Source: Lantana camara
Lineage: Eukaryota > Streptophyta > Magnoliopsida > Lamiales > Verbenaceae
Reading direction: 5' to 3'
Assembly: GCA_037501455.1 (NCBI GenBank)
Contig: CM074858.1
Location: forward strand, 17,286,501 to 17,350,500
Length of the DNA stretch: 64,000 bases
A program made the position numbers and the translations under genes. Below, piece by piece: positions 11,428 to 24,200 of the stretch. How positions within the stretch are numbered: the stretch's first letter is position 1; each line of letters starts with the position of its first letter. A model generated the notes under the pieces. It searched no databases and was not told the origin of the DNA. It was given only the letters and a program-made list of their open reading frames with translations.

Positions 11428-12237
11428 ATGGCTGGAGGAATTAGGAGCACTGCTAGGTTCGCCAACGCTAACAGGCGTCAAGCCCAACAGGGCGATCAAC
11501 AGAATCCTCGAGGCCGGGGTGACGGTTGTGGCGGCTACCAAGGCTCCAGCTCAAGCGCTGTATCTGGCGCTTAAATGCCGCAGGGACGAGGGGAGAACCG
11601 AGCGGCAAATGCAGAAAACCGAATAGTGGTACGGCCGCCAACCGCTACAGATATGAGGGTGGTCAACCCTAACTCCATCAACCAAACGAGGCCCCCTGCG
11701 AGCGTGGTAATAAGCGAGCCTCAAGGGAGCGCTAGCCAAACTTCCCGCAAGAGGAAGAGAATGCCAGATGCCTTCGCCATAACCGGCAAGGGCAAACAAG
11801 TTGTGGAAGGCCCCAAGGGCGGCGACGAAGAGACTTCCTCTTCAGAGGAAGAACATTTGTGGGACTTCGACCGCCGGGGGGACAGGAGCTACAAGGGCTC
11901 CGCCGATGGGGGTACCGTATTACTGAGGCACGGAACGGTCGCCCAAACCATCAGCCAAAATCTGTATGAAAGGGTCCAATTCTCAGCGGATCACAAGCAT
12001 TTGTACTTCGAGTCGGTGTAAAAGGTGACCGACGATATGGTGCACGCCATAATCTCCGTAAGTTTCCTTTCCTTTTGTAGTTTCATTATCTTTTGAAAGT
12101 GTTATTCTTCAATATATCTGTTAACACTTTTGCCCTTTCGAGCCCGTGCAGCAAGTGCTCCCGAGGGCGAGGAATATCCAAATGTGTGCCACGGTTTATG
12201 CTGACCGAAAGGCTAAGTACAAGAAGATGGTGCATCA
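11428..12237 (+). pseudogene. Second coding block of the same retroelement protein
   Basis: ATG at 11428 follows an intron-like stretch ending 'tttgcag'. It reads MAGGIRSTARFANANRRQ, glycine- and serine-rich, with a TAA at 11572, then in the same frame RPPTATDMRVVNPNSINQ, a nuclear-signal-like RKRKR, an acidic SSSEEEHLWDF patch, and ends near 12021. A further exon-like piece (about 12151-12237, QVLPRARNIQMCATVYADRK) follows a gtaagt/gtgcag intron and is cut by the MITE. It is low in complexity. The function is not known beyond belonging to this element family. Confidence 0.5.
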
Positions 12238-12752
12238 AGTCCCATTCATTTTACATCATTACGATATTTGTCCCACTATTTTTAAAAATTCAAAAAAAGT
12301 CTCATATTTTAAAAAAATATTACAATAATAGTTCCATCGTTAACTAGGTAACAAAAAATAAACATAGAGATTATTTGCACTGTTAAACATTGGTTTAAGA
12401 ATTTTTGGGGAATATTTTTTTTCAGGAAACTATCTTATTATAATAATAAAATACTTATATCTTTTATTTTACTCATTTTCTCATATATATCTCCTATTGT
12501 CCCCTAGCCTAAAAAGCAGATATAAGTATTTTTTTTTAATTATAATAAGATAGTTTTCCTTTAAAATATTTCCAAGAAATGTTTTAAACGAATTTCTAAG
12601 GGGCGCACATGATTTCCATTGCCTTTTCCTTTTCCTAATTAACGGTGAGAGTGTGAGAACATTATTGCAATATTTTCTTAAAGTATAGAATAATTTTTAA
12701 AATTTTAAAACAAGTAAGACTAATATACAATGGTGTGAAATAAATGGGTTTG
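12238..12752. mobile_element. Long-TIR MITE / foldback element
   Basis: A nearly complete palindrome of about 515 bp. The left arm begins AGTCCCATTCATTTTACATC and the right arm, reverse complemented, begins AACCCATTTATTTCACACC. Matching continues inward through 'aatattacaataatagtt..accgttaa' type text and through the inner arms at 12396-12463 and 12519-12590 (GGAAACTATCTTATTAT paired with its complement). Only a short AT-rich loop near 12470-12515 is unpaired. There is no ORF of its own. It interrupts the retroelement coding block on its left. No clean target duplication was found by eye, so the superfamily is open. Confidence 0.65.
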
Positions 12753-13840
12753 AAAACACAATTTCCATAATTATTTGATTCGTAGACCTGAAGAACAAAG
12801 TAAATATTTTAGATAGCTGGTGATATATTCACCTTCGTTGAGAAAAATCTTATGTTCACCAAATATATATGAACTCCATACTTACAAACATCTCCTCATG
12901 AACAATATATAATTTTTCCCCCATATTATTAAATTAAATAAATATTTTAATGAAAATACGTACAAAATCGTGAAAAATCTTCACCAATCATCACGAAATG
13001 CATGGACGACGATATATACCCAAACATATATATGGTCCATACAAGAAATGCCCTCCTTGTATTTCTAGGACGAAAAGATTTTCCAAGCAATATTGGCCTT
13101 TTGTGAATTTCGACACATGCATTTTTAACATGATCACAACATTGGAATCTTATCTCACTAATAATTAATTCATGGCTTTCAACTTGTTCATCGTTCAACC
13201 ATGGAAAGAAGCCATAATTATTAACGTGACATCTCAGTTTCAAGCAGCAAGAATTATTTGAAATTACACTGATGTAATTATAAGGGGTAATAGGAGTAAA
13301 CTGCCCCCATTTTGGATCCCCTATTCGACCAACATGTTTCAATTTTATGTCCTATTATATTATTAGATTCTTGATACATACGTAGGGTAAAATCCACACA
13401 CCCAAAACAGAGAATGATTGGTTTGGCTTGGGATTCTAACAACGGTATCTCGCGAACCTTAAACAGAAAACTCTCAAGTTAGCCACAAAACGTTTGTTTC
13501 TCTGTCTAAACACCTCCATAAAAAAAAACATGGTTGTTCTTCTCTATTTTCTTTGAAAATTAAGGAACGGAGATAATTCTTCTTCCCAGTTTTGCAAATC
13601 TCACGAACGAAGATAATTCTTTTGCCCCATTTTCGTCTCTTGCTCCATCGCATCCTCGATCTTTGTTACCACTATTTCTCGATACAGTGTATTAAGGGCT
13701 GGTAAAGGGAGAGACAACATGATGATGGACAAGAAAGCAATTCTCCGGAATATAATCAAATGATGGTCGAGAAAAATTCTATTCGGGTTTGATTGAGAAA
13801 GAAAATACGTCGACTGTAAGCCATAATGTAGTAGGAATTA
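12753..13840. other. Intergenic DNA with one doubtful minus-strand ORF
   Basis: Holds a 131-codon minus-strand frame (13342-12947) that I do not recognise. Its YGFFPWLNDE segment faintly recalls GRF-type zinc fingers of plant element proteins, but the cysteines do not line up. Otherwise AT-rich sequence without repeat ends. Confidence 0.3.
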
Positions 13841-14090
13841 AAGGTGTCAAACGGGCAGATCCGCGAAATCGATGAACCAACCCGGTTAGAATTGGCACAG
13901 GCCCGGCCCACGATTGCTATGAGGTAGGTTGGACCGAGTTTGGGGTATTAGAGTGGACCCCTATTAGGTCTAATTCTCAGGCTAGGCCCAACCCACTTAA
14001 ACCCATGATAAGCCGAATCAGCCCGTTAACTAGGCCCAATTTAGGACCAGCTCAAACCCGGTTTAGGCCTGCTACTTAAGCTCTTTTTTT
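13841..14090. mobile_element. hAT-like MITE fragment (GGTGTCAAACGGGC type)
   Basis: Opens 'aaggtgtcaaacgggc', then many 'gcccaaccc', 'ggcccggccc' and 'cccgg' words in both orientations. This is the composition of widespread plant non-autonomous hAT elements that begin (T)AGGGGTGTCAAACGGG. The far end is not visible. Confidence 0.35.
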
Positions 14091-14288
14091 TTTTTTATAT
14101 ATTTTTAATTTTTAGATCTAATAGAATATAAGGCTTACAAGCCCAATATCTATTCAAATTCAAATCGTAAGCCCTTCAATTATTTTTTAACCTATAGCTA
14201 TTAAATGTCAATTGATGGGTGTAAGCCCAGTATACAAGGCTCAAGGCGGTTTGTAATTTGCTCAAGACTTCAAGTCCAAATTTAACAG

Positions 14289-14296
14289 GTGACCAA
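14289..14296. repeat. hAT target site duplication (left), GTGACCAA
   Basis: Identical to 25112-25119. Eight bases long, as the hAT superfamily makes. Confidence 0.85.
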
Positions 14297-14781
14297 TAGG
14301 GGTGTGCTCTGAGCCGAGCTGGCTTATGAGCTGTATAAGTCGAGCTCAAGTCAGCTTAACCCGAACTCGGATGATGTTAAGCTCAATCCGAGCTTGATCG
14401 AGCTCGAGTTGTGTTTCAAGCCAAGCTCAAGCCTATTTCTTTAAGCCTCGAGGTTTGCAAGCCGAGCGCAAGCTGATATATATATATTTATATTATATAC
14501 ATATATTGATATGCATATTGTATTATATATATATATGTATTCTAGTGTTTAATAATTTATATATATAAATATTTTCAGTAAATTAACCTCCAAACAAATA
14601 ATCTAATAAAAAATAGATTCAATCTACTATAATAAATAATTAATTACATAAGAATATATCTTAATAAAATATTAGTAAATAATTTGTCAGGTATAATTAA
14701 AAAATATATAACATAATTTATACTATATTATATATTATCTATAATACATGTATGATCCTTACTAAATTTTGTATCATAATA

Positions 14782-17700
14782 TGTAGCACCCCGGAGCGAA
14801 GAGAACTACATCCCCCGCACCATAGCCCGATACATGTAACGAAATAAAAACTCCGCACACGCACCAAGCTACGGCAAGCCGGAGACAAACAAAATCTCAC
14901 CTAGGCTAGGCGGTCTAGACCCTAATTCAGAGTGAGCAAAAAAAAAAAAAAATAACAAACAAATTCACAGGTAGAAGCACCAAGATTTCAAATATACAAA
15001 CATACATGCTATCATAATAGGGATACCATAAAACAATTATACATGACATGCCCAACCCGGGCCAAATTAAATTCATACAAGTCTCCAAATTCGAATTTCA
15101 AAACATAATTTAACTATATTTATACATAGTACCAAAAATGGAAAGTAAAGATGCAAAGTATGCAAAAGACTCTACTAATGACATGAACACTCGAAAATAA
15201 AAGACCGCCGCCTAGCTCGAAACGACGACCTGCACCTGCAACTCAAAGAACCAAAAAGAAAGGGAAAAAAGAAAACAACGAGGAGGGGTTAGTCCTAAAG
15301 ACTGGTGAGGGGGCTAACACACTCACGCGTACGTATAAGTAATAGCAGAGCATATTCAAATCAGAAAGTTCATGAACCGGGGCGTGGTTTTTGCAATCTA
15401 AATCATATTAGCCCGTGATATTAAATATAGAAAAGATTTTAAGGCCAAAAGCACAAAATAAACCAAGTTTTAGCAATTATAAGTCCACTCCCGTTTCATG
15501 AACCACAAACATAAACGAAATCAAAATAACTCGGCGAGAACAAGTTCAAACCCACCTAACTCCTTTAAAAGCATAAACGAATTCAAAATAAAGCATAGCT
15601 CATAAACAATCCACCCTTCGCCGTGTGGGGATGAGTTGACGTCGACTCAACCCCGTTCTCTCGTCAAAATGTGTGAGTCGAGGGATCCTACCCGCTCCCC
15701 GACGGGTTTTAATCGCCGTTTCTCAAGAAACTGCCTTCCCCTCGAACTCCCGAGGATAGGCGAATTTCCCTACATAAAATTGGGGCTGTGTTGATGAGAG
15801 AGCTCGACGACCCCATGGCCGGCCCGAGGATCACATACCACTTCCTCGGGCCCATTTCTTAATTCATAATTCATAATTTTAGTAATTTCAAAATTTCAAA
15901 ATTTTTCGACTCATATTCAAAGTCGTAATCTCGCTATTTCAAAACATTCACACACACCAACCCTTTTCAAAATAAACGAATAAAAATATATCTTACGTAC
16001 ATATATAAAACGTTTTTCAATAGATTTCATAACAAAGGGACCAATTCCCACAAAATACGTACTAAACACATGTCTAAGTACATATATATATATACGTAGT
16101 CGCATGCGGGTTTAAAATACAAGTAAGGGTTGTAGGTCATTTTAACTAAAAAGAAAAAAAACCTCACCTTGTCGACCACACCGGACGCGACGAACCAAAA
16201 TCCTTCTCAAACACCTCTTCGTCAACCACGAAACGGACCTATGGACAAAACAAACAACCATAGACAACCTTAGACTCAACATGAACCACTTAAACGCTTG
16301 GCATATGCATATGAATGCAAATGATGCATAAGAAATACAAAGAGATGTCATTTAACGCATGCAATTTCATAACAAGTATTAAATTCCCTAAATTATGTTA
16401 AATGACTTCATGAATTTCATGTAACACACATAATATGCCATATACTAAGTTAACTACGCATGCATATCATGAAAGGATCAAGAAAATAGCATGCAAAGCA
16501 AATGAACATTATATTGGTTCATGCATGCACGTTTAAGCACATATGAAGCACGCAGGTCATTTATTTGATGCAAGAGTATAGAATTTATGTCATAAAGTTA
16601 TAATAAAACATGTAACATATAATTCATGAAGTTAACAATGCATGCATATCCTACAAGAGGCAAGAACTCATCAAGCGAGGCATTTAAACACAAGTTAGGA
16701 ACAATCATGCATGTTAAAGAATAGAGAACACATTTTTAGGTCATATAATGCATATAAAAGCATCGAATTCACGTAATAAATTCATAAGAAAACATATAAC
16801 ATATAATAAACAAGTTATCCATTCATACAAGACAAGAAAGAAGCAAGAAAGACAAGGAAAACACTAACGAAAGCGTAAACGGAAAGCAACAGCAGCAGCA
16901 GTCCAAAATTGGGAGAAAAACAGGTCGCGGGGCGACTTAAAACAGGCCAAAACGAGTCACGGTCGTGACCATCCTCAGCAGTTGTCTCCATCACTGTTAC
17001 AAGTAAAAGGTTAGCCAAATTCTGGTCATGGGCGCGACCAGAAATCCTCTAATCCCGGTCGCGGGCGCGACCTCCTGCCAGGCTGCGAAAACAGCAACTT
17101 CCAGCCCCTGTTTCTCCATCTCCAAGACTCCCAATCACAGCAGCAGCTCAGGCAATGAAAAGGCAAGGAAAAGGCAACAAACGAAGCTCAAAGTAACAAC
17201 CAAACACGCAGCAAACAAGAAGAAACGAGATCAAAGGCAAGAGAGCACATATCTTCAAGTTTCATGAAAATACAAAAATGGTGGATCAATTTTCAGCAAG
17301 TTTCCAAGAAATTTCAGATCATTTTTACATAGATGAAGGTCTATAGGTCACTTATGTTTCATTAATTCAAGAATTAAAGCAAGTATAGCATGAATTCATC
17401 AAGAAATATGCAAATGACCTAACTATTCGTCAATAAATCCATAACATGCTCAAATGATCATGAAAATCAGCAAAATTGGACTTAGAAGAAAGAGGAAGAT
17501 ATGGAGAATATAAATCCGGACTTACCTTTCAAATTTGAGCCGAATCGGATGAGAAACGAGCTTGGAAAGTGAACTTGAATAGTGCTTCCTTCCCTCTTCT
17601 CTCTTCTCGGTTTGCTGCTGCCTTTTCTCCCTTTTTTCTGCTGAGGAACGAAATGAGAAGGAAAATGGATTAAGTGAGGAAGAGGTGGGGCCAACAATGG

Positions 17701-18264
17701 GTTGAATTGGTCAAATATTGAACAAGTTATGGCCAAAATGGTAAAATGTGACGAATCTGTCACACGAGGCAAGTTACGGGCGAAATTTGGAGGTTCAAAA
17801 GCGCTTATAAAAATACAAATTTGGGTTCCATGGCTTCCATTCTTCGTTACAAGTCTGATGCCTCTTCCGGAATTCGAATCTGAACTCCCGAGCTCAAGTT
17901 ATGCCCTTCGGAACCCAAGGTGCGCTAAACGAGTTAGGCCCTCGAATCCCTTAACAAATAAAACGGTTTATGAACCGTATTAAACGAACTCAAAAATAAT
18001 TAACGGGCACTTAAACAAGTTCTTAAAACACGTATTTCATGCATATCAGAAAGTCACATAATTAGGAGTAAATACGGGGGCATATGGATCAAGAACGGGA
18101 TCAAACGGGGAAGAAATATTCATATACGTAACAAAACTTAACAAATACTACAAATAAATATTCAAGTAAGCACATTAGCAATTAAATAAACATTTAAAGG
18201 CATAAATAAATAATTAAATGCGCACGTAACACTCTCGATACGGCTAGATGAGCGGGATGTTACA
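14782..18264 (-). repeat. LTR of family-1 Gypsy element (left; 3' LTR in element sense)
   Basis: 3,483 bp from TGTAGCACCCC to GATGTTACA. No protein is coded; the short frames are not shared as such. It contains an A16 run at 14938-14953 and a cluster of GC-rich palindromes at 16924-17072. Confidence 0.85.
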
Positions 18265-18265
18265 A

Positions 18266-18290
18266 ACTTCCCTCCTTCAAAAGGACCTGT
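18266..18290 (-). other. Polypurine tract of family-1 element
   Basis: The minus strand reads a purine-rich GAAGGAGGGAAG directly before the LTR edge at 18264, as needed to prime plus-strand DNA. Confidence 0.6.
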
Positions 18291-18999
18291 CCTCAGGTCC
18301 TAAGGCAGGGTCTTGAACAGCTCTGAAACGAACTCCCCTCCACACTTCCGTTTTGCTACTTTGATCTATCTTCAAGGGGCTTCTTGGATTTCCAAATCCC
18401 TTCACAGAACTCGGTGGAAATCTTCAACTCCAAAGATCTTCTCCTCCAGACCACGAAGCTCTCGAAACTCATTGGACAACCGCGCCAAGAGAAAATAGGT
18501 CAACTCATTTAAAATGAGCAACCCCTCGAATCTCTTATGGTCTCCTTAAAGTTAGCAAACCGGACACAAAGTCCTTAATTCTCTACTCCCACTTCCAAAT
18601 AGAATTCAGAAGTAGTTGGAGAATCCTTCCGATTCTCGATGTTCGGTCTTCCACCGATGGCACCAAAGGCATTGCTACATGAACTTTGCAACATCTCTTC
18701 TTATGTCAATACATCATAACCGGATCTTCAAGTCTCGAACCATGAGTGGACTTAGTCTCATGACCAAGCACTTCTAGAGACATAGGCTCCAACTCTCCAT
18801 TAGCACACACAACCGAAGTCTTCCTTAGTACCTCGATTGCAACGGAGTAGTTTCGAGTACCCAGGGGTAAGCAAAGCTAGTTCCGAAGGTAACTCTCTTC
18901 AAAAGCATTATCCACTCAAACCGTGCCTCTTCTTTATCGTTCATGTCATGGGATGTCCGCCTATAGAAAGACGAATCTCCTGTTGAATCCCGATAACAC
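18291..18999 (-). other. Decayed 3' internal region of family-1 element
   Basis: Between the RT scrap and the purine tract. No recognisable integrase or chromodomain; frames are short. Confidence 0.4.
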
Positions 19000-19300
19000 T
19001 AGAGACTTATCCTCTGAGGCAATTCTCGGTTCTTCTACCCGTATACGTAGTCGACAATACCCTTGTAGAAACCACACTTTTAGCCACCCACGAAACTCTG
19101 AAGAAGCGCGAACCTCCAACTCCTCAAAGCGAGCAAAGGATATTTTCCTTCCACAGTTAACCTGTGTAGCTCACGGTAGTTTATACTCATCTTAAAGTCC
19201 CGTCTTCTTCTTTAGAGAGGACAAGAGCACTCCATGAAGAAATAATCAATTTGTTGAACCATCTTCTAAGAGCTTATCGACCACATCTTGAACTCCAACA
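19000..19300 (-). pseudogene. Scrap of Gypsy reverse transcriptase
   Basis: The minus strand reads DKLLEDG (about 19275) and then, after frame changes, MSINYRELHRLTVEGKYPLL (about 19190-19130), the counterpart of the conserved RT motif 'MCIDYRELN...NKYPLP'. A weak continuation reads LRIRVEE. The YxDD catalytic motif, RNase H and integrase are absent, consistent with large internal deletions. Confidence 0.55.
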
Positions 19301-19825
19301 TCTACGCTAGAGTCCACGGGTAGGGAATCTTCTGAAAAGGGTCTAACTCCGGGATAAAGACCACAACCGTCTCAATGTCCCTATCAAGTGGTGATAAATC
19401 CCGACTTTCAAGAAATCATCAAGAAGGTCTTACTCCAAGCTTCGTCTCTTCAAGCTTGGCTCGACCTTTCGGTTACCCCAAAAGCAAGCCACAAAGCTTG
19501 TTGCACGGTCCCGGAATAACCAACCACTCCACGGAGGATATAAACGGCTAGCCTTCAATCTAATACCCAAAAATATCGTTGAGCCCCCAAAGGACCTCAT
19601 AAGAGCAACCATCAACGCTTACGGTAACTCTGTACCTTAACTAGGTGCCTTCAAGAAGAACCACCGGGCAAGCTCGGCCCTCACAACTCACCAACACTCC
19701 CGGGCACTCACCTTACCAAACTCTCTCCAAAAAGAGAGTCTACACAAAAGAAAAAGCCACAAACGAGCAGCAAGCAAGAACACCCAAGCACCAAGAAACA
19801 ACGAAGAAAGGAAAGTAACAGAAAA

Positions 19826-20695
19826 CTAAAATAAAAGATACATACATGAAATGCCATGAATGTTTAGTGTACCTTTCACCGTAGCGGGAATGTCGAACTC
19901 AGCATGAAATTCTTCATCTTCACTTGAATCAACTCGGACTTGATTTGAAATCTTGGAACCACGACTCTTTGTCGGCTTTGAATTCTTGTTCTTAGGGCAC
20001 CCGTTTGCTAGATGTCCCAAATCTCCACACTTGTAGCACCTTCCCAATTTCTTCCTACAAACCTCTTCCGTATGATTCAGGCCTTGACAATAAGAGCATT
20101 AAATTATCTCCATTGGTAGAGGCACCGCTTCCATCTTCGGCTATTGAAGCTTCTTTTTCTTCTTAATGTCGTTACTCACTTGAAGTCCTTGAGATTTCTC
20201 TTGTGGCACGGGTCTCGTGCTCGAACTCGAACTCGGTCCTTGTTCCACATACGAGATGTGAGACTTCGATCGTTGGTTACTTAGTTCTACTTGGACCGCC
20301 TTTCTAACTTCTTCGGACTATTCATGCACCGGTGAGGCTTGAAAATTTTGTTGAACATCATCCCTACGCCCTTGAATATAACTACGGACATCAGGGCAAT
20401 CTTTGTCGGCTCCCGAACTTCTATGTTCCGATATAAGATATTCCAACATCTTTAATTCTTGTTCGAGATCCAAAAATTCTCGAAGTCTTTTAACCATCAC
20501 ACTTGGAGGAATATATTTGTAGCAAAATTCCCGGATGAATTTCTCCCACGTAAATTCATCTCCGGATTCTTCCAATTTTATTCTAATTTCTTTAAGCCAC
20601 GTTGAAGCTTGGCCTCGGAGTAAATGGCAAGTACAAATCATCTTCTCTTGTGATGTCCCCGAAAGTATATCCCAAATCCATGTAATCTCGGACAA
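19826..20695 (-). pseudogene. Gypsy gag with two zinc knuckles, broken
   Basis: The Retrotrans_gag core is at 20695-20318: ITWIWDILSGTSQEKMICTC, LLRGQASTWLKEI and TWEKFIREFCYKYIP, the usual spacing before the zinc fingers. In the same frame, after in-frame stops near 20318 and at about 20101, come two CX2CX4HX4C knuckles: CSYCQGLNHTEEVC (20098-20057) and CYKCGDLGHLANGC (20038-19997), which would bind genomic RNA. The end is acidic (DSSEDEEFHAEFDIPATVKG) and leads into what should be protease. Dead because of the stops. Confidence 0.75.
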
Positions 20696-21007
20696 CCACT
20701 CTTCGGCCTTGACATCGTTACCTCCAAACCACTTTGGTGGATCAAACTCTTTAAACTTCTTGTAAACCGAGGTTACTTACTTCCCGTGTCCTTCTTTCGA
20801 TGGTCCATTTTGATATGAAGATGCCATCCTGAAATAAGAAATAAATTCCAAAATATCGACGCGTGCAGCGTTTAGTGTATGTTCATGTGAACAATTAATG
20901 CAAATAATTCACGTAAAAGTGAGAATGAATGCAAACAAGCACATAATCCTAAGCCGAACGACCTAGACAGACCCGACACGATGTTAGAGCTCCGGTTTTA
21001 CAACCAA

Positions 21008-21021
21008 GAGCTCTGATACCA
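21008..21021 (-). other. Primer-binding site (Met tRNA) of family-1 element
   Basis: The minus strand reads TGGTATCAGAGCTC, eight bases inside the LTR edge at 21030. It complements the 3' end of initiator Met tRNA. Confidence 0.8.
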
Positions 21022-21029
21022 CTTTAGGA

Positions 21030-21183
21030 TGTAGCACCCCATGGTGAAGAGCACTACGTTCCCCGCACCATAGCCCGACACGTGTAACGAAATAGAAACT
21101 CCGCACACGCACCAAGCTACGGTGAACGAGAGACAAATAAAATCTCACCTAGGCCAGACGGTCTAGACCCTAATTCAGAGTGC

Positions 21184-21228
<45 letters not shown>

Positions 21229-24200
21229 AAATTCACATGCGGAAAGCACCAGGATTTCAAATATACAAACATATATGCTATCATAATAGGGATACCATAA
21301 AACAATTATACATACCATGCCCAACCCGGCCAAATTAAATTCATACAATTCTCCAAATTCGAATTTCAAAACATAATTTAACCATATTTATACATAGTAC
21401 CAAAACTGGAAAGTAAAGATGCAAAGTATGCAAAAGACTCTACTAATGACTCGAACACTTGAAAATAAAAGACCGCCGCCTAGCTCGAACCGACGACCTG
21501 CACCTGCAACTCAAAGAACCAAAAAGAAAGGAAAAAAAGAAAACAACGAGGAGGGGTCAGTCCTAAAGACTTGTGAGGGGGCTAACATACTCACCCGTAC
21601 GTATAAGTAAGAGCAGAGCATATTCAAATTAAAAAGTTCATGAACCGGGGCATGGTTTTTGCAATCTAAATCATTTTAGCCAGTGATATTAAATATAGAA
21701 AAGATTTTAAGGCCAAAAGCCCAAAATAAACCAAGTTTTAGCAATTATAAGTCCACTCTCGTTTCACGAACCACAATCATAAACGAAATCAAAACAACTC
21801 GGCGAAAACGAGTTCAAACCCACCCCACCTAACTCCTTTCAAAGCATAAATGAAGTCAAAATAAAGCATAGCTCATAAACAATCCACCCTTCGTCGTGTG
21901 GGGATGAGTTGACGTCCACTCAACCCCGTTCTCCCGTCAAAATGTGTGAGTCGGGGGATCCTACCCGCTCCCCAACGGGTTTTAACCGCCGGTTCTCAAG
22001 AAACCGCCTTCCCCTCGAACTCCCGAGGATGGGCGAATTTCCCTATATAAAATTGGGGTTGTGTTGATGAGAGAGCTCGGCTACCCCATGGCCGACAGAG
22101 AATCACATACCACTTCCCAGGGCCCATTTCTTAATTCATAATTCATAGTCTTAGTAATTTCAAAATTTCAAAATTTTCTGACTCATATTCAAAGTCGTAA
22201 TCTCGCTATTTTAAAACGTTCACACACACCAACCCTTTTTAAAATAAACGAACAAAAATATATTTTACGTACATATATAAAACGTTTTTCAATAGATTTC
22301 ATAACAAAGGGACCAATTCCCACAAAACACGTACTAAACACATATCTAAGTACATATATATATACGTAGTCGTATGCGGGTTTAAAATATAAGTAAGGGT
22401 TTAGGTCATTTTAACTAAAAAGAAAGAAACCTCACCTTGTCGACCACACCGGATACGACGAACCAAAATACTTCTCAAACACCTCTTCGTCAACCACGAA
22501 ACGGACCTAAGGACAAAACAAACAACCATAGACAACCTTAGACTCAACATGAACCACTTGAACGCTCGGCATATGCATACGAATGCAAATGATGCATAAG
22601 AAATACAAAGTAATGTCATTTAACGCATGCAATTTCATAACAAGTATTAACTTCCCTAAATTATGTTAAAGGACTTCATGTAACACACATAACATGCCAT
22701 ATACTAAGTTAACTACGCATGCATATCATGAAAGGGTCAAGAAAATACCATGAAAAGCAAATGAACGTTACATTGGTTCATGCATGCGTGTTTAAGCACA
22801 TATGAAGCACGTAGGTCATTTATTTCATGCAAGAGTATAGAATTTATATCATAAAGTTATAATGAAACATGTAACATATAATTCATGAAGTTAACAATGC
22901 ATGCATATCCTACAAGAGGCAAGAAATTATCAAGCGAGGCATTTAAATGCAAGTTAGAACCATGTATGCACGTTAAAGAATACATAACACATTTTAGGTC
23001 ATATAATGCATATAAAAGTGCCGAATTCACGTAATAAATTCATAATAAAATATATAACATATAATACACAAGTTATCCATGCATACAAGATAAGAAAGAA
23101 GTAAGAAAAATAAGAAAAACACGAACGGAAGCATAAACGGAAAGCCACAGCAGCAGCAGTCTGAAACTGGGAGAAGAACAGGTCGCGGGGGCAACCTAAA
23201 ACAGGCCAAAACGAGTCACGGTCGCGACCATCCTTAGCAGCTATCTCCATCACTATTATAGGTCGAAGGTTGGCCAAATTCTGGTCGCGGGCGCGACCAC
23301 GAATCCTCTAATCCCGGTCGCGGGCATGACCTCCTGCGCAGGCTGCAAAAACAGCAACTTCCGGCCCCTGTTTCTCCATCTCCAAGACTCCCAACCACAA
23401 CAACAGTTCAGGCAATGAAAATTCAAGAAAAAGGCAACAAAAGAAGCTCAAAGTAACAACAAAACATGCAACAAACAAGAAAGAAACAAGATCAAAGGCA
23501 AGAGAGCACTTATCTTCTTCAAGTTCAAGTTTCATGAAAATACAAAAATGGTGGATTAGTTTACAGCAAGTTTCCAAGAAATTTCAGATCACGTTTACAT
23601 AGATGAAGGTCTAGAGGTCACTTATCTTTCATTAATTCAAGAATTAAAGCAAGTATAGCATGAATTCATCAAGAAATATGCAAATGGACTAACTATTCAT
23701 CAATAAATCCATAGCATGCTCAAATGATCATGAAAATCAGCAAAATTGGACTTAAAAGAAATAGGAAGATATGGAGAATATAAATCCGGACTTACCTTTC
23801 AAATTTGAGCCGAATCGGATAAGAAACGAGCTTGGAAAGTGAACTTGAATAGTACTTCCTTCCCTCTTCTCTCTTCTCGGTTTGCTGCTACATTTTCTCC
23901 CATTTTTCTGCTTAGGAACGAAATAAGAAGGCAAAGGAAGGAAACAGGATTAAGTGAGGATGAGTTGGGGCTAAGAATGGGTTGAATTGGTCAAATATTG
24001 AACAAGTTATGACCAAAATGGTAAAATGTGGCGAATCTGTCACACGAGGCGCGTTACGGGCAAAGTTTGGAGGTTCAAACGGGCTTAGTAAAATATAAAG
24101 TTGGGTTCCATGGCTTCCATTCTTTGTTATGAGTCTGACGCCTCTTTCGGAATTCGAATCCGAATTCCCGAGTTCAAGTTATGCCCTTCGGAACCCAAGG

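Larger units (their letters stand above)
8798..12237 (+). mobile_element. Broken LTR retroelement with 'putative gypsy-type transposon' domain
   Basis: Begins at about 8798 (TGTTAGGACAAAC, possible LTR edge) with LTR-like sequence including repeated 'cgctcgt' phrases, then a promoter-like TATAAATA at 9868-9875, a 5' UTR and coding blocks from 10155 to about 12237. The coding blocks are split by intron-like gaps (about 11280-11410 and 12058-12150, the latter with clear gtaagt and tgcag borders). No second LTR, primer site or pol is seen, so this is a one-ended remnant. Its right end is cut by the MITE starting at 12238. Confidence 0.55.

Noticed and set aside
12947..13342. 131-codon minus-strand ORF
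   Set aside because: No recognised domain; the faint GRF-like YGFFPWL segment lacks the cysteine pattern. Kept only as a note in the spacer entry.
21008..21021. Possible tRNA-Met gene fragments at the TGGTATCAGAGC sites
   Set aside because: Only 12-14 bases match tRNA, always beside an LTR edge; these are primer-binding sites.
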